DNA from: Nodosilinea nodulosa PCC 7104 | GTDB taxonomy: Bacteria; Cyanobacteriota; Cyanobacteriia; Phormidesmidales; Phormidesmidaceae | Direction: 5' to 3' | NCBI RefSeq assembly: GCF_000309385.1 | Contig: NZ_JH976537.1 | Location: 771,426 to 835,425, forward strand | Length of the DNA stretch: 64,000 nt | In this document: positions 1 to 8,272 of the stretch, piece after piece | How the letters are laid out: every line of letters starts with the position of its first letter | Numbering within the stretch: the stretch's first letter is position 1 | The notes under the pieces: generated by a model | The model's database searches: none | What the model was told of the DNA's origin: nothing | What the model saw: only the letters and a program-made list of their open reading frames with translations | Translations under genes and position numbers: made by a program

Positions 1-2
1 CG

Positions 3-134
3 GGGGTGTTTATCAACCTGGTGCCGGTGTTTGCGATCGCTCTGGCGGCCCTGTTTTTACAAGAGACACCGACCTCATCGCTGCTGCTGGGCGGCAGCCT
101 GGTCATAGCGGGCGTGGTGCTGACCAACCGCTAG
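3..134 (+). CDS. EamA/DMT-family transporter, C-terminal end (partial)
   Basis: Open frame entering from the left edge and ending at TAG 132-134. The last 43 residues are two hydrophobic stretches separated by a short polar turn (QETPTS), with the N-P-V-like 'NLVPVFA' and 'GGSLVIAGVVL' patterns typical of the last two helices of EamA (drug/metabolite) permeases. The substrate cannot be inferred. Two further EamA genes occur in this window (37.0 kb and 55.1 kb). Confidence 0.7.
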   Translation, partial: GVFINLVPVFAIALAALFLQETPTSSLLLGGSLVIAGVVLTNR

Positions 135-165
135 CGAGCCCAAGGCCTGAATGGCCTCAACGGCC

Positions 166-1293
166 TTATCCGCCGTCGCTCGGGGGGGCCGGGAGCGTGA
201 AATAAAAGGTGCTGCCCAGGCCCAGCTGCGACTCGGCCCAGATACGGCCCCCGTGGCACTCCACAATTTTTTGGCAGGTGGCCAGACCAATGCCGCTGCC
301 GGGGTAGGTCTGGGCGTCGTGCAGGCGCTGAAAAGCCTCAAAAATTTGCCCCAGATGCTCAGCCGAAATCCCAATGCCGTTGTCGTGGATGCCGAATCGC
401 CAGGCCTGGGGTTGGGGGTCTACCGAAACGGTAATCTGAGGGCGCATGTCGGGCTTGGCAAACTTGAGGGCGTTGCTGATCAGGTTTTGAAACAGCTGCA
501 TGAGCTGAACCTCGTTGCCCATCACCTTGGGCAAATCGCCGTAAATCAGCTCGGCCCCGGTGTCGGTCAGGGCGGCCTTGAGGTTGAGCATGACCTGGTC
601 CATCAGAGCGTTCCCGTCGACTGGGGCCATTGGGGGCTGCGCCTGTCCCGCCTGGGCATAGGCCAGCCAGTCTTGAATCATCTGCTGCATGCGGCCGCTG
701 GCTTCTAAAATGTTTTCTAGATAGGGCCGGGCGGGCGACTGCTGAATGTCGGGCCAGGCCAGGCTGATCAGCTTGGTGTAGCCCAAAATACTCTGGAGGG
801 GCTGCTGTAAATCGTGGGAGACCACCGAGGCAAACTGCTCTAGCTCCCGGTTCGAGCGCACCAGTTCTTCGTTTTGGGCCACCAGCTGCGCCTGAAGCCG
901 CCGCAGCTCGAGCTGGTGCGCAATGCGGGCCAGCACCTCGGCCTCCTGAAAGGGCTTGGTAATGTAGTCAGCCCCGCCAGCGGCAAAGGCCTTCACCTTA
1001 TCGATGGCGTCATCGAGGGCGCTGATAAAAATTACCGGAATCGCCTCGGTGGTAGGGTCGGCCTTGAGGCGCTGGCACACCTCGTAGCCGCTCATTTCTG
1101 GCATTTTGATGTCGAGCAAGATCAGGTCGGGGGGTGCTACCTGGGCGGCTGCGATCGCCCACTGTCCGGTCAGCGCCTTGCGCACCCCCAGCTGATGCCG
1201 CCCCAGCATAGCCGACAGCAGCCGCAGGTTGTCGGGAGTATCATCCACAATCAAAATATCGCCCTTCACGCTCGCGTCGACTGGAGAGTTCAT
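166..1293 (-). CDS. Response-regulator/histidine-kinase hybrid (REC-HisKA-HATPase)
   Basis: 375 aa cytoplasmic two-component protein with no membrane segment. A receiver domain (about residues 11-130) has the acidic pair D17/D18, phospho-acceptor D61 in LLDIKMPE, and K113 in TKPF. A short coiled linker leads to a HisKA domain with phospho-His H160 (SHDLQQPL, the phytochrome-like variant) and a HATPase_c domain with N box (NLISNALKF), G1 (DNGIGIS) and G2 (GSGIGLA). This order, receiver before kinase, is common in cyanobacteria and suggests a kinase tuned by an upstream phosphorelay. It lies 74 bp downstream of the larger hybrid kinase on the same strand, so the two are probably co-transcribed. 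The signal sensed is unknown. Confidence 0.9.
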   Translation of the reverse strand: MNSPVDASVKGDILIVDDTPDNLRLLSAMLGRHQLGVRKALTGQWAIAAAQVAPPDLILLDIKMPEMSGYEVCQRLKADPTTEAIPVIFISALDDAIDKVKAFAAGGADYITKPFQEAEVLARIAHQLELRRLQAQLVAQNEELVRSNRELEQFASVVSHDLQQPLQSILGYTKLISLAWPDIQQSPARPYLENILEASGRMQQMIQDWLAYAQAGQAQPPMAPVDGNALMDQVMLNLKAALTDTGAELIYGDLPKVMGNEVQLMQLFQNLISNALKFAKPDMRPQITVSVDPQPQAWRFGIHDNGIGISAEHLGQIFEAFQRLHDAQTYPGSGIGLATCQKIVECHGGRIWAESQLGLGSTFYFTLPAPPSDGG

Positions 1294-1367
1294 GGATTGT
1301 CTCCTACCTCTGCCTTGCCCAATGCTCTCATCCCTATTCAGCCCTACGCAATCCTTACCCTCTCAGT

Positions 1368-4300
1368 CTATGGATCTCGGCGTTCAACGTCCTGGTTATC
1401 TCCAGCGGCGGTGCCGTCGACCTCTGGCCGCAGACAGTCAAGAATGCGGTCAAACTCGAAGTCTCTGGCCCAGCCCGTCAGGGTTTGGCTCACGCTGGCG
1501 GGTGCTTCGGACAGCTGCCCCAGCAGCGCCACCAGGCGATCGTCAGAACCCGCTATGGCAGCCTGGGCCAGGGCCTGCTGCCACTGGGGGGGCCGGGTTT
1601 GCAGCCACCGCCTCAGTTCCGATCGCTGGATCTGAGAGCGGGCCAGCTCAGCCGCTGCTGGGCCTTCAGGGTAGCAGACTACCGAGTCAGGTGATCCGGC
1701 GTAGCGGTAGCGCACCGGCAGATAGGCGGCGATTTTTTGCAGCAGCGCCTGCATCTGAAACGGCTTGCGCACAAAGTCATCGCACCCAGCCGCCAAAATT
1801 TTGGCCCGCTCCTCCTCAAAGGGGCTGGCGGTAAGAGCAATGATGACCAGCGATGGGTCGAGGTCGAGGGCCCGAATCTGGTCAGTAGCGCCATAGCCAT
1901 CCAGTCCAGGCATGCGAATATCCATCCAAATCAGGTGGGGTTGCCAGGTCTGGGCCAGCACAACTGCCTCCTGGCCGTCCGAGGCGGCCTGTACCTCAAA
2001 CCCCGCTGAGGCCAGCAAACGCACCAGCAGGTAGCGATTGGCCGCATGATCTTCGACCACCAGCAGCCGCCAGGGGGGCTGACCCTCGGCCAGCCCTAAA
2101 ATAGGATTGGTGTCCGGGGTCGGAAACACAGCCGATCGCTCAACTCGCTGTATGGGCAGCACAAAGGTAAAGGTCGAACCCTGGTTCAGCTCGGTTTCGA
2201 GGGTGAGTTCACCCCCCATCAGCTGTACGAACTGCTGGCTGATCGGCAGCCCCAGGCCGCTGCCCTGGTGCGATGGCCCCAGGTCGCTCTCGGAGCATTG
2301 CAGCCCCGCCGCGCTCTGCATGAACGGCTCAAACAGACGATTCATCTCCTCTGGGGCAATGCCGGGGCCGGTGTCAATGACGGCAAACTCCAGGGCGCTG
2401 TTGGCCTCTAGATGGGCAGAACCCAGCGTGGCGGGCACGGGATCTTGGCATCTTATCCGCAGCCTCACCTGCCCCTCCCGGGTGAACTTGATGGCGTTGC
2501 CCAGCAGGTTAATCAGCACCTGCCGCAACTTCCCCTCGTCGGTGGCAATAAAGGTGGGCATGGCCGGGTCGCAGTCAAACCGCAGGCTCAGCCCCTTGGC
2601 CTCGGCCTGGAGGATCAGCATGCCCTCCAGACTGGCCAGCAGATACGATAGATCAAAGGTCGTCACGTGCAGCGAAATCCGCCCGGCCTCAATTTTTGAC
2701 ATTTCGAGCACGTCGTTAATCAGCGCCAGCAGATGCTCGCCGCTGCGGCTGATAATGGCCAGATAGTCTTGGGCCTCGGCCTCTATCTGGCAGTCGCGCG
2801 TGATCAGCTGGGCAAAGCCAATAATGGTGTTGAGGGGCGTGCGCAGCTCATGGCTCATGTTGGCGAGAAAGGTGCTCTTGGCCCGATTGGCGGCATCGGC
2901 GGTTTCACGGGCCTGACGCAGAGCATCTTCGGCCTGCTGACGCTCTAGCTCTGCTGCGGCGCGGGCCGCAAAAATACGCAGAATTAGCTCGCGGGTATGG
3001 TCTTCAACCATGGGCTTGTCGTCAATTACGGCCAGGTGACCGATGACCTGGGAGGTCGCATCCACCAGCGGAATGCCCAAAAAGCTGGTGGCCTGAAGCT
3101 CTGCCAAATCGGTGTCGGCAGGGTAGAGGGCCTGCACCCGCTGGGGCACGTAGATGACTTCCCCGGCTACCACCCGCTCGCAGGGGGTGCCCACCAGGTC
3201 GTACTCCACGCGATCGCCCAGCTGCCCATTCTGCCAAAAGGCCAGGGCGCTGACCCGGTGTTGGTCGGTCTTGAGCCGCTGGGTCACAATGGCGTTGCGC
3301 ACCTGCAAAATATCGGCCAGATAGCGCACCAGCGACTCAAAGAAATCGCGGCCCGTTTTGGCGGCGGTGCCTTCGACAATCAGCCGCAGCGACTCTTCCT
3401 GGCGCTTCACCTGGGTGAGGTCTTCGGCCACCCCCACCAGACGGTAAACTTCCCCCTGGTCGTTGCGAATGGGAAAGGCCCGCACCCGCACCCAGGCCGG
3501 GGGGCCCTGGGGGCGCACCACCCGAAACTCTTCGTCATAGCTGAAATAGGCCAGGGCGGCGGGGGTTTGGTGGCGGGGCAGGCGGCGGGCCACCCGCTCG
3601 CGGTCGTCGGGGTGCACGGTGACTAGCCAGGCGGCGGGGTGGGCGTAGAGGTGTTCGCGCCGCTGCCCCCAAATGCTCTCGTAGGCGGGCGACACGTAGC
3701 TAAACCGGCGGGGCTGGAGATCGTAGATCCAAAAGACGCTGTCGATATATTCGGCCAGCTGGCGAAATTTTTCTTCGCTCTGGCGCAGGGCTGCCTCCGC
3801 CCGTTTGCGTTCGCGCAGGGCAGCATGCTGCTCGCTAATATCGCCGGTTGAGCCCACCAGCCGAATCGGCTGTCCCCGCTCGTCCCAGAGGGCCTGCCCC
3901 CGCGAGATCACCCACTTATAGCTCTTGTCCCGGCAGCGCAGCCGGTACTCCACCTCGTAGGTGGGCAGGCTGCGCTGAATCAGGTAGGCGTGGTGAATCG
4001 CCATCACCCGGTCGTAGTCGTCGGGGTGAATCCGCGACTCCCAGCGCAGGTCGTCATCGCTGAGGTGGCCATCGCCAGAGGTGGAATCGCCGTAGCCCAG
4101 CAGCTCCCGGTAGCGCTCCGAAAAAAACGCTGTCTGGGTGCGAAAGTCAAGGTCGTAGATGCCAGCGTTGCTGCCCTGAACCGCCAGCTGCCAGCGCTCC
4201 TCGCTCTGCTGAAGCTTTGCCTTAGCCCGCTGCCGCTGCTCCTCCAGGCGATTGGTGCTAATCACCTTGCCAATGCTCTGGGCCATCAGCTCAATAATCT

Positions 4301-5633
4301 CTTTTTCGTGCTGCTTAAAGCCCTGGGGTCGGGGCCGACGATCGAAAAAGCAGAGGCTGCCGTAGACCTCCCCATCAACCACGATCGGAGTGCCAAGATA
4401 CGATTCCAGCCGCAGCGCCAGGTACAGAGGGTGGCGCCGCAGCTCAGGATAGGAGCCAATGTGGGTAAAGTTCACCGTGCGCTGCTGCCGAATGGCCAGG
4501 CTGCAAAAGGTGTCGTCGAGGGGGCAGCGCAGGTTTAGCGCTAGCTCCGGCGAACGGGCCACCACAGCCTGAATCACGAAGTCAGATTCCTCAGTTTTGC
4601 CCACCAGCCCCCCGGTAAACCCCAGCACCTGGCAGCCGGTGTCCAGGTAGTCGTTGAGAAGCGCATCAAAGCTGTCAAACTGGGTCAGGCTGAGGCGGTG
4701 CAGCTGCTTCAGGCTCTGGCTAAAGTGGTTGAGCGCCTGGGAATTGCTGAGCAAAATTTGCTCGGCCTGTTTGCGGGCCGTAATGTCCCGGTACTGCCAG
4801 AGATGGCCCTCAATGCCGCGATCGCCCCCCAGCGGTACGTAGTCGCGCTCCAGGGTGCGGCCATCGGCCAGGGCAATTTCCTCTGCTACCACCGGACGCT
4901 GCGCTTTCCGCAACGCCTCAATGCGGTGGTTAAACGCCGCTGGGTCAACCCACAGACCGGCACTGTCCTGGGCAAAGGCCTGGCAGTTTGCTCCCACCAA
5001 AGCGTCGGGGGGCGTGGTCCAGCGAAACAGATCGCAGCAGGGCTGGTTGACCATTACCACCTGGCCAGCCAGGTTTTCTAAAATGACCCCCACCTGCAGA
5101 TGCTCAATCAGCGTGGCCAGCCGCGCTGTCACCTGCTGTAGGCTGGCCTCGGCCTGACTGCGATCGCAGATTTCCTGCTGTAGCTGACGGTTTTGAGCTG
5201 CCATCTGCTGTTGCAGGTGGCGAATGGTGAGCTGGTTGGCCACCCGAGCCAGCAGCTCTTCTACCTGAAAGGGTTTGGTCAGGTAGTCGGCAGCCCCTGC
5301 GGTAAAGGCCTTAACTTTGTCGAGGGCCTCGTCGAGGGCACTGAGAAAAATAACTGGAATGGTCTCAGTGGTGGGGTCGGCCTTGAGCTGCTCACACACC
5401 GCGTAGCCATCCATCTCAGGCATGCGAATATCGAGCAAAATCAGATCGGGCTGGGTTGTCTTAACCGCCACCAGTGCCATTGCTCCGCTTCTGGCACAGC
5501 GAACCCGATAGCCCTGCTCGGCCAGAATTTGGGCCAAAAATTTCAGGTTCTCTAGCGAGTCATCTACGACCAGCAGCGTTATGCCAGCAGCAGCAGGGGT
5601 AGGCAGGAACAGGGCGGGGGCAGGGCGCACCAT
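1368..5633 (-). CDS. Multi-domain hybrid histidine kinase (REC-PAS-GAF-PAS-PAS-GAF-HisKA-HATPase-REC)
   Basis: 1421 aa soluble hybrid kinase. Approximate order: N-terminal receiver 18-135 (D24/D25, acceptor D68, TKPF lysine), coiled linker, PAS 175-290, GAF 300-460, PAS 480-600, PAS 620-740, GAF 745-915, HisKA about 940-1005 (NMSHELRTPL), HATPase_c about 1050-1190 (NLLGNAIKF, DTGPGIA, GSGLGLP), second receiver about 1215-1330 (MDIRMPGLDG, RKPF), and a roughly 90-residue tail. PAS/GAF domains usually bind small ligands or chromophores; I do not see a clear bilin-binding Cys motif. The first receiver is closely similar to that of the 375-aa kinase downstream (same RMPEMDGY/ADPTTE pattern), which suggests duplication. 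The start is the only Met before the first receiver. Confidence 0.9.
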   Translation of the reverse strand: MVRPAPALFLPTPAAAGITLLVVDDSLENLKFLAQILAEQGYRVRCARSGAMALVAVKTTQPDLILLDIRMPEMDGYAVCEQLKADPTTETIPVIFLSALDEALDKVKAFTAGAADYLTKPFQVEELLARVANQLTIRHLQQQMAAQNRQLQQEICDRSQAEASLQQVTARLATLIEHLQVGVILENLAGQVVMVNQPCCDLFRWTTPPDALVGANCQAFAQDSAGLWVDPAAFNHRIEALRKAQRPVVAEEIALADGRTLERDYVPLGGDRGIEGHLWQYRDITARKQAEQILLSNSQALNHFSQSLKQLHRLSLTQFDSFDALLNDYLDTGCQVLGFTGGLVGKTEESDFVIQAVVARSPELALNLRCPLDDTFCSLAIRQQRTVNFTHIGSYPELRRHPLYLALRLESYLGTPIVVDGEVYGSLCFFDRRPRPQGFKQHEKEIIELMAQSIGKVISTNRLEEQRQRAKAKLQQSEERWQLAVQGSNAGIYDLDFRTQTAFFSERYRELLGYGDSTSGDGHLSDDDLRWESRIHPDDYDRVMAIHHAYLIQRSLPTYEVEYRLRCRDKSYKWVISRGQALWDERGQPIRLVGSTGDISEQHAALRERKRAEAALRQSEEKFRQLAEYIDSVFWIYDLQPRRFSYVSPAYESIWGQRREHLYAHPAAWLVTVHPDDRERVARRLPRHQTPAALAYFSYDEEFRVVRPQGPPAWVRVRAFPIRNDQGEVYRLVGVAEDLTQVKRQEESLRLIVEGTAAKTGRDFFESLVRYLADILQVRNAIVTQRLKTDQHRVSALAFWQNGQLGDRVEYDLVGTPCERVVAGEVIYVPQRVQALYPADTDLAELQATSFLGIPLVDATSQVIGHLAVIDDKPMVEDHTRELILRIFAARAAAELERQQAEDALRQARETADAANRAKSTFLANMSHELRTPLNTIIGFAQLITRDCQIEAEAQDYLAIISRSGEHLLALINDVLEMSKIEAGRISLHVTTFDLSYLLASLEGMLILQAEAKGLSLRFDCDPAMPTFIATDEGKLRQVLINLLGNAIKFTREGQVRLRIRCQDPVPATLGSAHLEANSALEFAVIDTGPGIAPEEMNRLFEPFMQSAAGLQCSESDLGPSHQGSGLGLPISQQFVQLMGGELTLETELNQGSTFTFVLPIQRVERSAVFPTPDTNPILGLAEGQPPWRLLVVEDHAANRYLLVRLLASAGFEVQAASDGQEAVVLAQTWQPHLIWMDIRMPGLDGYGATDQIRALDLDPSLVIIALTASPFEEERAKILAAGCDDFVRKPFQMQALLQKIAAYLPVRYRYAGSPDSVVCYPEGPAAAELARSQIQRSELRRWLQTRPPQWQQALAQAAIAGSDDRLVALLGQLSEAPASVSQTLTGWARDFEFDRILDCLRPEVDGTAAGDNQDVERRDP

Positions 5634-5969
5634 GGAATAAAGGCTTAGTTCGATACCAATGTAGCCAACATTCCCTATTCAGTCTGCATTTACCCAAACT
5701 ATAGGTTCAAATCACACGGTCTCAACAACAAAGATGAGGAGCAGCAAAAACCAGTAACTCTTTAACGCTCGGGACAGCAGGAAGCGGGTCAATGCCGGGA
5801 AACACCGAGGCGTGAACAGCAGCAACCCTGTGACGATAGGGGCAGGGCTAGCCGCGATCGCTAACCTTGCCCCAGGAACTCCCGCCTATTTGTACAGCGC
5901 ACTATTTCAGGAATATTCATATCATGAACGGCAAATGTGGCAGCATTGTGAACACTCTTTTAGGGCTTC

Positions 5970-6192
5970 AGCCGCCAGCCCCTTTGGCTGCGGCAAACTG
6001 GGCCTGGCTCCGGCTCCCTAACTGGTCTAGCCCGCCGCCAAAGGGGCACCCTTGAACCAGACCCAATGAGATGTTTGGTCAAGGGCGATGGACAGCGCCT
6101 AGGGCTGCAACCCAGGCGGTTTGCCCTGGCTGCCTCCGATGGGTTTGGCCCGCTGGTGGGCACCCTGAGCCAGGTTCTAAGCCGCCTGGTTT
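5970..6192. ncRNA. Candidate structured RNA in a 712-bp intergenic region
   Basis: The gap 5634-6345 has no convincing gene. Within it lie strong nested complementarities: a perfect 11-bp pair 5978-5988 with 6037-6047 (GCCCCTTTGGC/GCCAAAGGGGC), then a three-tier hairpin: 6112-6119 with 6182-6189 (CCAGGCGG/CCGCCTGG), 6125-6131 with 6168-6174 (CCTGGCT/AGCCAGG), and GGGT..GCCC (6141-6151) with GGGC-ACCC (6158-6165). It does not show the conserved cores I know for RNase P, SRP or tmRNA. Strand is not resolved because the arms are symmetric. Expression is inference. Confidence 0.35.
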
Positions 6193-6345
6193 AAATCGGT
6201 TACGGGCGCGATCGCTGCTCCCAGCGGTTTAGCCAGCAGGAACCTCAACTGCCGCCGCTGAGCCCGCCCCGGGGACTCTCAGCAATCTGCCCTCTACCCG
6301 CTAGCCTATGCTCTACAGTCGGCAACCCTTCCTGGAGTTTTGACC

Positions 6346-6723
6346 ATGACCGCCCGACGCATTTTGATTATTGACGACGAAGCCGATGTGCGAGAGATTG
6401 CCAAGGTCAGTCTAGAAATCACCCGGCAGTGGGAGGTGACCACCGCCGCGTCCGGGGACGAGGGGGTGATCCTGGCCTCGACTCACCATCCCGACGCCAT
6501 TTTGCTCGACGTTGTGATGCCCAAAACTGACGGCCTGGCCACCCTGATAAAGCTCAGTGAGAATATGGACACCCGCCATATTCCAGTGATTTTGCTGACC
6601 GCTACCATTCGGCTGGCTACGCAGCAAACCTTTGTCGCCGCCGGGGCGCGGGCGGTACTGGTCAAACCCTTCGACCCCGGCCTGTTGGGAGGACAAATAG
6701 AGGCTGTGCTGGGGTGGCAGTAG
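6346..6723 (+). CDS. Single-domain response regulator (CheY-like receiver)
   Basis: 125 aa, a receiver domain with no output module. It has the acidic pair D10/D11, phospho-acceptor D55 (LLDVVMPK), the switch Thr in LLTATI and the conserved Lys in VKPF. Such stand-alone receivers act as phosphate shuttles or bind partners such as kinases or motors. ATG 6346 is chosen over the upstream in-frame TTG because GGAG at 6334-6337 is then 8 nt away. It is followed by a small conserved-looking gene and a HisKA-EAL protein on the same strand, so it may serve a local phosphorelay with these or with the kinases at 0.2-5.6 kb. Confidence 0.9.
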   Translation: MTARRILIIDDEADVREIAKVSLEITRQWEVTTAASGDEGVILASTHHPDAILLDVVMPKTDGLATLIKLSENMDTRHIPVILLTATIRLATQQTFVAAGARAVLVKPFDPGLLGGQIEAVLGWQ

Positions 6724-6774
6724 GCCCGTCTCAGCCTGGTGGGTGTTCACAGAGTTGCCACATTTATTTTTTAT

Positions 6775-6798
6775 GTTAAGGGAGATGTCTTCCTTAAC
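6775..6798. promoter_or_regulatory. Inverted repeat just upstream of the 80-aa gene
   Basis: GTTAAGG (6775-6781) and CCTTAAC (6792-6798) form perfect 7-bp arms with a 10-nt loop, ending 5 nt before ATG 6804. The position suggests an operator or a translational hairpin over the ribosome-binding region rather than a terminator (no T run). Function is inferred from position only. Confidence 0.35.
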
Positions 6799-6803
6799 GC
6801 CCC

Positions 6804-7046
6804 ATGCTCCCCCTAATCGTCGTTGAGGATCTAATCTCAGCCTTCAAGTTCTGGAACGAGGGCATCCACGAAGGCATGCTCTACCGCAATGACTTTTACG
6901 TAATCTTGCATCAATTTGCCCTAACCGATCGTCTGGAAGCCTACCGCCGTGCCACCCAGGAAAGCAACAAAGGATTCAAGGTGTGTGTAACCGTGTCGAA
7001 GACCCACTATACGGTCTGGGTTGAGATGCGATCACAGCTGACTTGA
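6804..7046 (+). CDS. Small hypothetical protein (80 aa)
   Basis: 80 aa, no signal peptide or membrane segment. It starts with a hydrophobic strand and helix (LPLIVVEDLISAFKFW) and a Tyr/Phe-rich centre (MLYRNDFYVILHQF), resembling small conserved cyanobacterial proteins of unknown function that I recognise only loosely. Lower-GC than neighbours. Lies 80 bp after the receiver gene and 86 bp before the HisKA-EAL gene, all on the same strand. A hairpin covers its upstream region. No function can be assigned. Confidence 0.6.
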   Translation: MLPLIVVEDLISAFKFWNEGIHEGMLYRNDFYVILHQFALTDRLEAYRRATQESNKGFKVCVTVSKTHYTVWVEMRSQLT

Positions 7047-7132
7047 GAGGCGGTCCCCTCCGGTGTCCAAGGTCTAAGACGTCTTCTTGCCCCCTCAACA
7101 TATTCTGTTTTCTACGGTATTAAGCATCTTCC

Positions 7133-8239
7133 ATGGCACAACCGACCCCTGCTCGATCCAGTGAAAACCCATTAGATCTGGCCGACTGCTCAAAGCATTC
7201 CTTTGACGATATCTCGCTGCTCATCTGCCACGAGCTGAGAACACCCCTCGCTTCAATTCAGGGGGCGCTCAAGCTGTTGGGGTATCAGCAGTCGGGCTCG
7301 CTGTCGGACGACGGCCAAAAGCTGCTGGCGATCGCCATCAACAACGCTGACCGCCTCACCCGCCTGGCCAATGCCCTGGAGAGTCAGCCCGCCCCGCTGC
7401 TAACGCTGCTGTCGACCGCTGAGATGGAGCTGCTTCAGCTCGAAAATGACCTGCACCAGGCGGTGCAGCAGCAGCAAATTTATCTGGCCTACCAGCCCAT
7501 CGTCTCCGTGGGGCCTCAACATACTGGCCGGATTATCGGCTTTGAGGCCCTGGCGCGATGGCAGCACATCCAGCGGGGAGACATCTCTCCCGAAGTCTTT
7601 ATTCCCCTGTCGGAAAAGGCTGGGCTAATCGATACCCTAGGCCTGTTTTTGCTTGAGCAAGCCTGTCAGCAGCTCCACTACTGGCAAACTCAGTTTCCTG
7701 GCCCAGTGCCTTTGAGCATGAGCGTCAATCTTTCAGCGGTGCAGCTGCTTCAGCCGCAGCTGGTCGATCGCATTCGCTGCATTCTTCAGCAAAACCACAT
7801 TGCCCCCAGCAGCCTCAAGCTCGAAGTCACCGAGAGCGCCCTGATTGAAAACAAGGAGCAGGCCCTAGCGGCCCTAGTCAAGCTTCAGCAGCTGGGTATT
7901 CAGCTCTACATCGACGACTTTGGCACCGGCTACTCGTCCCTAGGGCGGCTGCAAGACCTGCCCTTCGACACCCTCAAGATCGATCGGTCCTTCATTCGCA
8001 ACAAGAATTGGGCCATGAGCGAGGCCATTCTCATGCTGGCTGAGCGCCTAGAGCTAGATGTCATTGTGGAGGGGGTTGAAACCTTCGAAGACCTGATGTG
8101 CCTCAAGGATCTGGGCTACAAGAAGATGCAGGGCTACTACTTCGCCAGGCCCCTCGATAGCACCAGCGTTACAAGCCTGCTGTGGCACCAGCAGTCAAAG
8201 GACCAAGCCCCTGCCCCGGCACAGTATAGCCTGGTGTAG
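7133..8239 (+). CDS. HisKA-EAL fusion: putative c-di-GMP phosphodiesterase with a phospho-acceptor domain
   Basis: 368 aa. Residues about 25-85 form a HisKA dimerisation/phospho-acceptor helix pair with H33 in ICHELRTPLAS, but no HATPase domain follows. Residues about 105-355 are an EAL domain with the full set of motifs expected of an active enzyme: FEALARW, the metal-binding Asn in VNLSAVQ, Glu in VTESAL, the DDFGTGYSS loop, the Lys in LKIDRSF, VEGVE and KMQGYYFARP. The likely activity is hydrolysis of c-di-GMP to pGpG. A HisKA domain joined directly to EAL suggests that it is phosphorylated in trans by a kinase, or that HisKA serves only for dimerisation. It is third in a same-strand run after a lone receiver. 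Confidence 0.88.
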   Translation: MAQPTPARSSENPLDLADCSKHSFDDISLLICHELRTPLASIQGALKLLGYQQSGSLSDDGQKLLAIAINNADRLTRLANALESQPAPLLTLLSTAEMELLQLENDLHQAVQQQQIYLAYQPIVSVGPQHTGRIIGFEALARWQHIQRGDISPEVFIPLSEKAGLIDTLGLFLLEQACQQLHYWQTQFPGPVPLSMSVNLSAVQLLQPQLVDRIRCILQQNHIAPSSLKLEVTESALIENKEQALAALVKLQQLGIQLYIDDFGTGYSSLGRLQDLPFDTLKIDRSFIRNKNWAMSEAILMLAERLELDVIVEGVETFEDLMCLKDLGYKKMQGYYFARPLDSTSVTSLLWHQQSKDQAPAPAQYSLV

Positions 8240-8272
8240 CCCCACTGGGTTGGCAGGGCAAAGCCCCTAGGC

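Noticed and set aside
1-5633. Long plus-strand open frames across 0.1-5.6 kb
   Set aside because: They are antisense shadows of the two kinase genes in GC-rich DNA, with no family signatures or ribosome-binding sites.
5812-6163. Short frames in the 5.8-6.2 kb gap
   Set aside because: Low-complexity translations without motifs; they coincide with the nested hairpins, which explain the base composition better.
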